A stretch of DNA of 45,083 bases from Pseudomonas fluorescens. GTDB taxonomy: Bacteria > Pseudomonadota > Gammaproteobacteria > Pseudomonadales > Pseudomonadaceae. The notes beneath the pieces were generated by a model. That model made no database searches and was not told where the DNA came from. It worked only from the letters and a program-made list of their open reading frames with translations. Of this stretch, positions 26,173 to 35,200 are shown one piece after another; positions within the stretch are counted from its first letter, which is position 1; each line of letters begins with the position of its first letter. Location: positions 1 through 45,083 of the forward strand of contig NZ_KZ478026.1 of the NCBI RefSeq assembly GCF_002837185.1. Direction: 5' to 3'. Both the position numbers and the translations under genes were made by a program.

Positions 26173-26604
26173 ATGCCCAACTTCAAAGTGCTGATCGCTT
26201 TCCTGTGCCTGTTCTGCGGTTACGTCACAGCCGCGCCGGCTCCCGCCGAGAAGGATGTGGCCCAGGCGGTCGATCAACTGACCCAGGCCATGTTGCACCT
26301 GGATCTCAAGCAACTGCAAGCGCTGACCTCGGACACCCTCACCTACGGCCACTCCAGCGGTAAGGTGCAGAACAAGGCGCAGTTCATCGCTGATCTGGAA
26401 AGCCATACCAGCGCGTTCAAGACCCTGGAAATGCAAAACCAGACCATCACCCTGAACGGCGACACCGCGCTGGTGCGCAACCACTTTCACGCCCTGGCGG
26501 TGAACAGTGGCGTGGAGGTGCCGACCGATATCGACAACTTCCAGGTCTGGCAGAAGCAGCAAGGCAAATGGCTGCTGATCGGTCGCCAGGCTTATAAATA
26601 CTGA
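26173..26604 (+). CDS. Exported NTF2/SnoaL-like protein
   Basis: 143-residue protein with a signal peptide (about 1-21, FKVLIAFLCLFCGYVTAAPA, cleavage near VTA-AP) and one NTF2/DUF4440-like alpha+beta cone domain (about 25-143; LDLKQLQALTSDTLTYGHSSG, NGDTALVRNHFHALAV, NFQVWQKQQGKWLLIGRQAYKY). Such domains bind small molecules or act as hydrolase-like scaffolds, so no reaction can be named. Probably periplasmic. ATG 26173 follows AAGGA. A sharp palindrome lies in its upstream region. Confidence 0.88.
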   Translation: MPNFKVLIAFLCLFCGYVTAAPAPAEKDVAQAVDQLTQAMLHLDLKQLQALTSDTLTYGHSSGKVQNKAQFIADLESHTSAFKTLEMQNQTITLNGDTALVRNHFHALAVNSGVEVPTDIDNFQVWQKQQGKWLLIGRQAYKY

Positions 26605-26612
26605 TCCTCGCC

Positions 26613-26638
26613 GGTGAGCCGTTCAGCCGCGGCTCACC
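26613..26638. terminator. Hairpin between convergent genes
   Basis: GGTGAGCC and GGCTCACC form an 8-bp stem with a 10-nt loop, overlapping the last codons of the minus-strand MocR gene. It may serve as a terminator for both genes, but no T-tract follows on either side. Confidence 0.5.
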
Positions 26639-27974
26639 ATTGCACCACCTTGCGCACCGTGATCAACGCCTGGTGTAACGCCGTCATCGACACCGACCCC
26701 AAGGCCAGGCGCAGGGCATGGGGCACCTGTGCGCAGACGGCAAACGGTTCGGCGGTGGAGACGCAAATACCCTCGTGCTGCAAGCTCATGGCCACCTGAT
26801 CGGCGCGGGCGTCTTCGGTCAGCGGTAGCCACAAGAAATACGATGAGGGGTGACTGATATAGCTCAGCCCCGCCAGCACTTGCGCCGCCAAACGTTGCCG
26901 CGCCTGGGCATCTTCGCGTTTTTGCGCCTCCAGCCGCGCAACAGTGCCATCTTCGATCCAGGCCACCGCGATCGCACTCATCACCCCCGGTACATTCCAG
27001 GTGGTTGCCATCAGGGTGCGCTCCAAACGCTTGACCCAAGCCAGGGGCGTCGCGACAAAACCCACGCGCAAGCCAGTGGCGACACTCTTGGAAAACCCGC
27101 CGACGTACACCGTGCGCTCAGGCGCCAGCGTCGCCAGCGGCGGCGGTGCGTGTTCGGCGAGAAACGCGTAGGCGGCGTCCTCTATGATCATCAGCTGATG
27201 CTGTCGGGCAATCGCCACCAAGTGCTCGCGTTGCGCCAGGCTCATCACCCAGCCCAGCGGGTTATGCACGGTCGGCATGCTGTAGACCGCGCGTACCGGG
27301 CGCTTGCGGCACAGGGCCTGCAGGTGATCCAGGTCCGGGCCGATGGCGCTCGCGGGGATTGCGACGATTTCCAGGTGCAGGGTTTCGGCCAGCACTTTCA
27401 AGCCCGAATAGGTCAACGCGTCCACGGCAATCACGTCGCCGGGTTTGAGCAGCGCCATCATCGTGACTGCCAAGCCGTGCTGGGCGCCGCTGACCAGCAA
27501 CACCTGTTCGGCCTGCACCGCCAACCCGCGATGCAACAGGTGCCGCGCGACCACCGCACGCTCATGCAGGCGGCCGGCATGGGGTTGATAACGCAACAGC
27601 GCTTCGAGGTCGCCCGACAACGCCAGCTGGCGCAGTGCGTTACGTAACAGGTCTGTCTGGCCGGGCAAGGACGGGTAGTTGAAATTCAGGTCGAGCATGC
27701 CCGCCGCCACAGGCATCTGCCCGCTGCCCTGCCCCGGCGGCAACGCTATCTCGCGCACGAAGGTGCCACGCCCGGTCTCACCACTGACCAGCCCCATCGC
27801 CTCCAACTCGCTGTACACCCGGCTCGCCGTAGCCAGCGCCAGCCCATGGTCGGCGGCGAGCTGGCGGTGCGTAGGCAGGCGTGTGCCGGGCGGCATGTTG
27901 CCCGAGCGAATGCCTTCGGCGAACGTATCGACCAGCGATTTGTAACGAGCGCGCGGCATAGTGGATGTATCCAT
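26634..27974 (-). CDS. MocR-type GntR regulator, divergent from EamA transporter
   Basis: 446-residue PLP-dependent regulator: GntR winged helix (about 10-75; GTRLPTHRQLAADHGLALATASRVYSELEAMGLV) and a class I aminotransferase-like domain (about 95-440) with the PLP lysine in YVGGFSKSVATGLRVGF. It is divergent from an EamA-type transporter across a 73-bp spacer, the usual arrangement when a MocR protein controls an adjacent transporter. Start: ATG 27974 or the in-frame ATG 27959; neither has a clear SD. Confidence 0.92.
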   Translation of the reverse strand: MDTSTMPRARYKSLVDTFAEGIRSGNMPPGTRLPTHRQLAADHGLALATASRVYSELEAMGLVSGETGRGTFVREIALPPGQGSGQMPVAAGMLDLNFNYPSLPGQTDLLRNALRQLALSGDLEALLRYQPHAGRLHERAVVARHLLHRGLAVQAEQVLLVSGAQHGLAVTMMALLKPGDVIAVDALTYSGLKVLAETLHLEIVAIPASAIGPDLDHLQALCRKRPVRAVYSMPTVHNPLGWVMSLAQREHLVAIARQHQLMIIEDAAYAFLAEHAPPPLATLAPERTVYVGGFSKSVATGLRVGFVATPLAWVKRLERTLMATTWNVPGVMSAIAVAWIEDGTVARLEAQKREDAQARQRLAAQVLAGLSYISHPSSYFLWLPLTEDARADQVAMSLQHEGICVSTAEPFAVCAQVPHALRLALGSVSMTALHQALITVRKVVQW

Positions 27975-28047
27975 GACAATTTTTTGATTGCCCCAATCTT
28001 CAGCCCTAGGATGGCGCCTACGCAACTACCCTTTTCTGGACCGCCCC

Positions 28048-28938
28048 ATGGCACGCAGCTCGTTTCTCGGCACTCTGGACACCCGCACCCAGGGCTGGAT
28101 CAACGGTTTTATCGGCGTGCTGATTTTCAGCGGATCGTTGCCGGCCACGCGCCTGGCGGTGATGGCGTTCGACCCGGTGTTCCTGACCATGATCCGCGCG
28201 ACGCTCGCGGCCATCCTGGGGTTGTGCCTGCTGCGGCTGTTCAAGGAAAAACGCCCTACCCGCCAACAATGGGCGCCCTTGGCCATCGTCGCACTCGGGG
28301 TGGTGATCGGGTTCCCACTGCTGACCGCGCTCGCGCTGCAATACGTGACCTCGGCGCACTCCATTGTGTTTATCGGCCTGCTGCCACTGGCAACGGCGAT
28401 TTTCGCCGTACTGCGCGGCGGTGAGCGGCCAAGGCGGGTGTTCTGGTTGTTTTCGGTGCTGGGCAGTGCGCTGGTGATGGGATACGCCTTTGCCCAGGGC
28501 CTGAGCGCCGCGCCCGCCGGGGATGTGCTGATGCTGTTGGCGGTGCTGGTCTGCGGCCTGGGCTATGCCGAAGGCGCCACGCTGTCACGTAGCCTCGGCG
28601 GCTGGCAGGTGATTTGCTGGGCCCTGGTGGTGGCGCTGCCCATCGTCGCGCCGTTGAGCCTGCTGCTGGCGCCCGCCTCGTTCGCAGGCATCAGCCTGCC
28701 GGCCTGGCTGAGCCTGGGTTACGTAGCAGTGTTCAGCATGTTAGTCGGCTTCGTGTTCTGGTATCGCGGCCTGGCCCAGGGTGGCATCGCCGCAGTCGGC
28801 CAGTTGCAGCTGCTGCAACCGTTCTTTGGCCTGGCCCTGGCGGCGGGCCTGCTGCGTGAGCAGGTGAGCCTGGGGATGCTGCTGGTCACGGTGGCGGTAA
28901 TCGGCTGCGTGGCCGGGGCCAAAAGGTTCGCACGCTAG
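28048..28938 (+). CDS. EamA-family (DMT) transporter
   Basis: 296-residue inner-membrane protein with ten predicted TM helices in two EamA repeats (about 15-140 and 150-290). Such transporters export amino acids or other metabolites; no substrate can be read from sequence. ATG 28048 was chosen since the frame upstream enters the divergent promoter region. The divergent MocR gene is its probable regulator. Confidence 0.9.
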   Translation: MARSSFLGTLDTRTQGWINGFIGVLIFSGSLPATRLAVMAFDPVFLTMIRATLAAILGLCLLRLFKEKRPTRQQWAPLAIVALGVVIGFPLLTALALQYVTSAHSIVFIGLLPLATAIFAVLRGGERPRRVFWLFSVLGSALVMGYAFAQGLSAAPAGDVLMLLAVLVCGLGYAEGATLSRSLGGWQVICWALVVALPIVAPLSLLLAPASFAGISLPAWLSLGYVAVFSMLVGFVFWYRGLAQGGIAAVGQLQLLQPFFGLALAAGLLREQVSLGMLLVTVAVIGCVAGAKRFAR

Positions 28939-29007
28939 CGCGACGGCCCAAGGCCTGCTAAACAGAAGTGTCGTCCCCCGCCCTATTGCCAATCGAGGAC
29001 TGCACCG

Positions 29008-29895
29008 ATGACGCGTCTCACCGCCAAAGACTTTGCGCCCGAACTGCTGGAACTCTACGACGGCTACGCCCACGGCACGCTTAACCGCCGCGAATTTCTC
29101 GACCGCGCCGCGCTGTTTACCTTGGGCGGCCTGACCGCCTCGGCCCTGCTCGCAGCCCTGAGCCCCGACTATGCGCTGGCCGAACAGGTGAAATTCACCG
29201 ATCCGGATATCGTCGCCGACTACATCACTTACCCATCACCCAAGGGCAACGGCACGGTACGCGGCTACCTGGTGCGGCCGGCCAAGGCCGTCGGCAAGTT
29301 ACCTGCAGTGGTGGTGGTGCATGAAAACCGTGGTCTGAACCCCTATATCGAAGACGTCGCGCGGCGCCTGGCCAAGGCCGGCTTTATCGCCCTGGCGCCG
29401 GATGGCCTCACCTCGGTGGGCGGCTACCCCGGCAACGATGAAAAAGGCGTGGCCCTGCAGCAGACCGTCGACCCGACCAAGCTGATGAACGACTTCTTCG
29501 CCGCCATCGAGTGGCTGATGCACCACGACAGCAGCACCGGCAAAGTCGGCATCACCGGTTTCTGTTATGGCGGCGGCGTAACCAACACTACGGCGGTGGC
29601 CTACCCCGAGCTTGGCGCAGCCGTGTCGTTCTACGGACGCCAGCCTGAGGCCGGGGACGTGCCGCGCATCAAGGCGCCGATCATGCTGCACTACGGTGAG
29701 TTGGATGCGCGCATCAATGAGGGTTGGCCGGCCTACGAGCAGGCGCTGAAGGCCGCGGGCACGACGTACGAGGCGTATATCTACAAGGGCGCCAATCACG
29801 GTTTCCATAATGATTCGACGCCACGTTATGACGATGCGGCGGCGAACCTGGCCTGGGAACGCACCCTGGGATGGTTTCGCAAGTACCTCGCTTAG
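29008..29895 (+). CDS. Dienelactone hydrolase-family protein with Tat-like signal
   Basis: 295-residue alpha/beta hydrolase. Residues about 26-50 look like a twin-arginine signal (NRREFLDRAALFTLGGLTASALLAAL) preceded by an unusually long, charged n-region, so it is probably exported folded. The catalytic triad of dienelactone hydrolases is visible: nucleophile Cys in GFCYGGG, Asp in GELDARI and His in GANHGFHND. It resembles E. coli YghX. SD GAGGA precedes ATG 29008. The substrate is unknown. It converges on ampR. Confidence 0.9.
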   Translation: MTRLTAKDFAPELLELYDGYAHGTLNRREFLDRAALFTLGGLTASALLAALSPDYALAEQVKFTDPDIVADYITYPSPKGNGTVRGYLVRPAKAVGKLPAVVVVHENRGLNPYIEDVARRLAKAGFIALAPDGLTSVGGYPGNDEKGVALQQTVDPTKLMNDFFAAIEWLMHHDSSTGKVGITGFCYGGGVTNTTAVAYPELGAAVSFYGRQPEAGDVPRIKAPIMLHYGELDARINEGWPAYEQALKAAGTTYEAYIYKGANHGFHNDSTPRYDDAAANLAWERTLGWFRKYLA

Positions 29896-29912
29896 ACACA
29901 ATCAAACTGTGG

Positions 29913-29929
29913 AAGGGCAACTGCCCCTT
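29913..29929. terminator. Small hairpin between convergent genes
   Basis: AAGGGCA and TGCC(C)CTT pair with one bulged base in the 39-nt spacer between the hydrolase and ampR. It may be a degenerate REP or a weak shared terminator. Confidence 0.35.
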
Positions 29930-29934
29930 GCGCA

Positions 29935-30807
29935 TCAGCCAGCACTCGTCTGCAACCAGCCTTTGAACGCCAGCATTGCCGGCGTTTCGGACCGTGACTG
30001 CAAGCGCGTCAGCCAGTAACTGCCGGTGCTGATCTGCACCTCGAAGGGCTGGCGAATCCTGTCGTTCTCCAACTGCCGCGAAAACATCCGTGCCGGCGCC
30101 AATGCCACGCCGATGCCCTGCAGCGCCGCGTCCATCATCGCCAACGACGAATCGAACACGATGCTGCGCGGCACCAGCGTGTCTGACGGCAGGCCGGCGG
30201 CCCGGAACCACAGACTCCATTCATCGGCGCGGTAAGAGCGCAGCAACGTATGTTTCAACAGGTCGGCCGGCGTGTGCAGCTGTTCGGCAAGGTGCGGCAC
30301 GCAGAGCACGCTCAGCGGTGCTTCCAGCAGTTGGCAGGCCTCGGTACCGTGCCAGGCGCCGGCGCCGAAACGGATCGCGTAGTCCAGGCCTTCAGCGGCG
30401 ACATCGACACGGTTGTTGTGCGTGGACAGGCGCAGGTCGATAAACGGGTAGCGACTCTGGAACTCCGGCAGGCGCGGCAACAGCCAGCCCACCGCGAAGG
30501 TACCGACGGCGCCGACCGCCAGCACCTCACGGTAATGCCCGGCCTCGAACTGGCCTAGCGTATGGGCAATGCGATCGAACGATTCACGCAGCACCGGCAA
30601 CAGGGTTTCGCCTTCGCGCGTGAGCATCAGCCCGCGCGGCAAGCGTTTGAACAGTGTGACATTGAGTTGCGCTTCCAGGCTTTTGACCTGGTGGCTGACC
30701 GCCGCCTGAGTAACGCATAACTCAATAGCTGCCCGGGTAAAGCTCAAGTGCCGGGCGGATGCCTCGAACGCTCTTAACGCGTTGAGAGGCAAATGAGAAC
30801 GCAACAT
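29935..30807 (-). CDS. ampR: LysR-family regulator AmpR
   Basis: 290-residue LysR regulator, one residue shorter than Citrobacter/Enterobacter AmpR as I recall it. The N-terminus (SHLPLNALRAFEASARHLSFTRAAIELCVTQAAVSHQVKSLEAQL) strongly resembles AmpR, and the effector domain follows (about 90-285). AmpR binds cell-wall muropeptides: UDP-MurNAc-pentapeptide represses and anhydro-muropeptides activate ampC. It is divergent from the class C beta-lactamase gene, the classic arrangement. Start ATG 30807 fits the family; the frame extends 20 codons upstream into the shared promoter. Confidence 0.93.
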   Translation of the reverse strand: MLRSHLPLNALRAFEASARHLSFTRAAIELCVTQAAVSHQVKSLEAQLNVTLFKRLPRGLMLTREGETLLPVLRESFDRIAHTLGQFEAGHYREVLAVGAVGTFAVGWLLPRLPEFQSRYPFIDLRLSTHNNRVDVAAEGLDYAIRFGAGAWHGTEACQLLEAPLSVLCVPHLAEQLHTPADLLKHTLLRSYRADEWSLWFRAAGLPSDTLVPRSIVFDSSLAMMDAALQGIGVALAPARMFSRQLENDRIRQPFEVQISTGSYWLTRLQSRSETPAMLAFKGWLQTSAG

Positions 30808-30850
30808 GGTGACCCCAAATTTTCTAATGGCTGACGCGAGATATGATCCT

Positions 30851-30879
30851 TTGTCCAATGTCGACAAACTGTATAGATT
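30851..30879 (+). promoter_or_regulatory. Candidate ampC promoter in the ampR-ampC spacer
   Basis: TTGTCC (30851-30856), a 17-bp spacer and TAGATT (30874-30879) give a plausible sigma-70 promoter directed at ampC. The AT-rich stretch AAATTTTCTAATGGCTGA (30817-30834) upstream is where an AmpR site would be expected, but it matches the enterobacterial site only in part. Confidence 0.4.
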
Positions 30880-30931
30880 TGCCCCGCCTGCGCAGGCTGC
30901 TCATTGATTCGATCACATTCATGGAAGCGCT

Positions 30932-32089
30932 ATGATGCCCCAACACAACCTGTCCGCAGTGCGTAAATTCACCGCCCTTGCGTTATTTATCGCCACCGGC
31001 GACTGCCTCGCCGCCACCGACTTGCGTGCCGTGGTGGATGCCGGGGTCAAGCCCTTGATGCAGCAGCAGTCCATCCCCGGCCTGGTGGTCGCCGTGGTGC
31101 AAGATGGCAAGGCGCAATACTTTAGTTACGGTATGGCCGACAAGGATGCCCAACGCGCCGTGACCGAAAACACCCTGTTCGAGGTGGGTTCGGTCAGCAA
31201 GACGTTTACCGCCACGCTGGCCGGGTACGCCGTGGCGCAGGGCAAGCTCAAGCTGGCAGACCCTGCCAGCCACTACCTGGCAGCATTGCGTGGAACCCCA
31301 TTCGATCGCATCAGCGTACTCAACCTGGGCACTTACACCGCCGGCGGCTTGCCGCTGCAATTTCCCGCCGAGGCGGACACTGCGCAGCGCATGATCGGTT
31401 ACTACCAGCAGTGGAAACCCGACTTCGCGCCAGGTGCCCGGCGTTTGTATTCCAACCCAAGCCTCGGGCTGTTCGGCTACCTGGCCGCACAAAGTCTCGG
31501 GCAACCGTTCGACACGCTGATGCAGGACACGCTGCTGCCCAAGCTCGGACTCAACCACACCTTCCTCCATGTGCCCGCCGAGCAGCGCGGCCTGTACGCA
31601 CAGGGCTACAGCTCTGACGGCAAACCGGTGCGGGTCAGTCCGGGCGCCCTGGACAGCGAAGCCTACGGTATAAAGACCAGTGCCGCGGACCTGCTCCACT
31701 ACGTTGAAGCGAACCTCAACCCGGCTGGCCTGGAAAAACCGGTGCAACAGGCCATTGCGAACGTCCAGACCGGCTACTACCAAGTCGGCGCCACCACCCA
31801 GGCACTGGGCTGGGAGTACTACGCGTACCCGGTCAAGCTGCAAACCCTGATCGACGCAAACTCCACGCCGATGGCCATGGAGCCGCACCCAGTCACCTGG
31901 TTGCCGACGCCGCAGGTACAACCGGCCAATGTGCTGTTCAACAAAACCGGTTCGACCCGTGGTTTCGGCGCCTATGTGGCATACGTACCGAGCAGGAAAA
32001 TAGGCGTAGTGATCCTGGCCAATAAAAATTACCCGAATGAAGAACGCGTGAAAGTGGCCCATTCAATTCTGCGTGCCATGGACCACTGA
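30932..32089 (+). CDS. ampC: Class C beta-lactamase AmpC
   Basis: 385-residue periplasmic serine beta-lactamase hydrolysing cephalosporins. A signal peptide (about 1-28, cleavage after CLAA) precedes the mature enzyme. All class C motifs are present: SVSK (Ser87-Lys90), YSN (Tyr173-Asn175) and KTG (Lys338-Gly340). GGAAG fits ATG 30935 slightly better than ATG 30932, so the start may be one codon later. Divergent ampR suggests inducible expression. This is the species-type chromosomal AmpC, with no sign of recent transfer. Confidence 0.95.
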   Translation: MMPQHNLSAVRKFTALALFIATGDCLAATDLRAVVDAGVKPLMQQQSIPGLVVAVVQDGKAQYFSYGMADKDAQRAVTENTLFEVGSVSKTFTATLAGYAVAQGKLKLADPASHYLAALRGTPFDRISVLNLGTYTAGGLPLQFPAEADTAQRMIGYYQQWKPDFAPGARRLYSNPSLGLFGYLAAQSLGQPFDTLMQDTLLPKLGLNHTFLHVPAEQRGLYAQGYSSDGKPVRVSPGALDSEAYGIKTSAADLLHYVEANLNPAGLEKPVQQAIANVQTGYYQVGATTQALGWEYYAYPVKLQTLIDANSTPMAMEPHPVTWLPTPQVQPANVLFNKTGSTRGFGAYVAYVPSRKIGVVILANKNYPNEERVKVAHSILRAMDH

Positions 32090-32220
32090 AACCGAGTGGC
32101 TGAGCAAGGCCTCGACTCGCTGATGTCTAACCAGGCCGCACGAGCCGGCGTCGCCGGGGAAGCAAGCTGAAATAACTGAGCCTGGAACGTCGCGCTCGAC
32201 TCCTGCAACGAATCTCGCTG

Positions 32221-32241
32221 CTGCACGTACGAAGCGTGCAG
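32221..32241 (+). other. Small hairpin before the toxin-like gene
   Basis: CTGCACG and CGTGCAG form a perfect 7-bp stem with a 7-nt loop, 20 nt before the SD of the large gene. It may end ampC transcripts or shape the leader of the large gene. The rest of the 182-nt spacer shows nothing clear. Confidence 0.4.
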
Positions 32242-32271
32242 AAGCGATCGTCGTCTTCCTGGAGTTCATTT

Positions 32272-35200
32272 ATGCCGGCAGTTTCTCCCGCTCTGATTCC
32301 CAGCCCCGCCGTACAAGCGCCCCCCCAGTCCCCGCCGGTAACCGCTGTGACGGTACCCGCCCCTGCACCAGTCCCCAGCGCCGATGTGCCTGCGTGGGTG
32401 AACCTGATCAAGAAAAACCCGGATTACAAAGCTGACATGGCGCTCTCGGCCGCTTATGCCGATGCGCTGGTGGAGGCTGCGACCGGCACAGATACCAATG
32501 CCTATGACACGCCGCACTTGCCCGTGTCTCCAGACTCGACGTTCGGGCAATGGCGCCAGCAACTCGACGCCCTGCTGGCGAGCCACGACTTTGGACAGTG
32601 GGCCGACGCCCAGCATATCGATCAATCCAAACCCATCCGTATCGCCCCTGCCAATGGCACCTCACAGGCGCATATCGTCGCCTCGCTCAAGGCAGCCTCA
32701 CCCCGCGAGAAGGCGCCCTTGGTGTTATTCGCGGCCGGCCAGGGCAAGACGCTGCCGCACACGTGGCCACTCATCATGCAGGCCGCCAGTACCTTGTCAC
32801 CCAACGGTCATTCACTTGAGGTGCCTGCGGTCGGTCGGGCATCGTCCAGCGTGCACGCCGAACGCCCCGCCTCAATCAGAGAGATCGCCAGCTTTTATGG
32901 CGAGGTGCTGCCCTCCACCGTGCAAACCGCCGCGCAACGAGCCACTCAGCTCAAACAGGCAGATTCGTTTCCCGCCGGTGATAGCTCACTTTCGACGGCG
33001 CAGCTCGACACGCGCACCGGGGATCGGCTTGAGCACCAACAGAAAACCCTGGGCGACATACGTAATGACAACCGATTGTTCCAACAGTTGAGCAATGTTC
33101 TGCACCTGATCGACGCCGACACCGAGCCAGACGAAACCCGCCCCTACTCCATCACCACACTGCCTACAGCCGAAGCGATCGAAGGGGCTGAAAAAGCCAA
33201 GATCAAAGACCTGCTCAAAGGCACTCACCTTGAAATAGATCCTTCGTCCTGGTACTTCCAGGATGAGCAACTCATGCCCGAAGACAACGTGACGCTGGAG
33301 CAATTCATCCATGACAAGTTCGGTAAGATTCCCGAGACAAGAGCAGAAATCCTCAACCTGATAGGCCTTCTCAAACAAACGGAACCCGCGACGCCCCCCC
33401 ATGGCAATTACACCGGAGCCTTGGGGTGGGAAGCGCCCGTCAGCGCGTCCGAGCAACAGGAGCTTTATTCCCACATTGCGTACAACAACCTGCAATTGCC
33501 AGGTCTCAGCGCGGGAAAAAAAACAGATGCTTTCAATTACCTGACCAAAAATCGACACTGGACAAGCACCGAGCTGCGCAACCCTGCCCATGTGCTGCGG
33601 GAGATACTTGCATCGCCAAAGGCCAGGGAATTGGAAGCCTCGCTGCAGAAAAAAATGGGCGCCGCCGAAAACCCCGACAGCTGCGACTGGGTACTGGCCG
33701 CCATGCTATTGGGGCTGGACGCGCCAACCTGGCTGCGCACGCCTAAAAAAGCCAATCAAACCGCAGGCTTCGACCTGGCCGACAAAGCCTTTCACGGAAA
33801 ACCGCTCGACACCATCAAACATGCGCTGGTCGAGCATCTGGTGCAGACCCGGCGCGCCTCGCAAGAGATGGCGCCCGTGGCCGCGCATCTGCTGCTGGCG
33901 AGCGCGGCGCCGGAGCTTCAGGTCAAGGACATCCCCAAAGACGTGACCTATGGCTCACCGGCCTGGTTCAGCCTGAAAGCCACGGTGGCCTACATCGAAG
34001 CGAAGCACCCGGGAAGCAGTTCATTGATGAGCTTTGCCGAAGTGGTCAAGTACGGCAACGTCAACCCGATCAGCGACGCCGACCAAACCTTGCTCAATGA
34101 GGTCAAGCAGGCTGCAGTCATTGACTGGGCCTTGGCCTATGGCGTACTCAAACCCTCGGCGACGGGTGAGTATTCGGCCGAACAGCTGAACGCTGCGCAC
34201 ACGACGTTCACTGAAGTCATGACCGGGCTGAAAAAGATCAAGCAGGATGTGAACGCACCTGTGCCCCTGCAAAAGTCGATGGCACTGGAGGTACTGGGAC
34301 AGCACATAAAAAATGTCCCGCTTGAAGCAGCGGTCATTACAAACCCCCAGTCAAGAACCAATAACGCACTCAACGACGGGCTTTTGCACGTCAATACCGG
34401 CCCTTATTCGTTGTTGGACATGTACCTCTCCGAGCATGCGCCTAACCTCAAGGACGATAACACCTGGTATTCACTCGACCCCTCAAAGGTGCCGGACGCC
34501 GCGATCAAACTGCTGGGCGATCTGCCTGACATCAAGTCCCGGCATCGCGACGCGGTGGCCAACTTTCAGCAAAGCCGGGCCAGCGGCCTGGTCAACCTGA
34601 CCAAACACCTGATCGCGCAACTGCCGATAGAGGACCGTCAGCACCTTGAGTTCGGCAAACTCGACCTCTTTATCGAGGGCACCGTCATCAAACATACCAG
34701 CTACACCCGGGCGGGCGATATCAATCACGACCAGCCATTCCCGAAACAGGCGAGCGACAAGCGCTCATTGATCGTCAGGGCCACCCATGGCGACAGCGTC
34801 AAGGCCTATGAATTCTGCCCGCAACAGAACACGTTGAAACCACTGAGCGACTTCAAGCCCGGCCTGCAAGGCGACTGGGCCCGCCAGCCAGCCGGCATTA
34901 TCGGCGGCGACAAATTCTCCAACACCGCCATCGAGCCCTTTGACGTGCCGGCGGGCGTGTCCGGCAGTCTCGACGCCACCCCACCTGGCGACGGGGCTGT
35001 CCCGGCCTCGTATACCAGCGCCCGCAGCCAGTTTCTCGGTGAGCTTCTGGCCCGGCACACCTTTGGCAATCGCCCGCTCGACGGGTGGGTGAGCGCAACC
35101 GGTCACACCACGCGTTTCAGTGAAGAAGATCAAGACTTCGAACATAGCAAGGAGCTGTTGCTGGGATCGATACCTGGCGTGAACCTGGTCAGGAACGTGG

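Noticed and set aside
32236..32271. Upstream start at 32236 for the large toxin-like gene
   Set aside because: The extra 12 codons lie in the leader with the hairpin and have no SD, whereas ATG 32272 has GGAG at the right distance.
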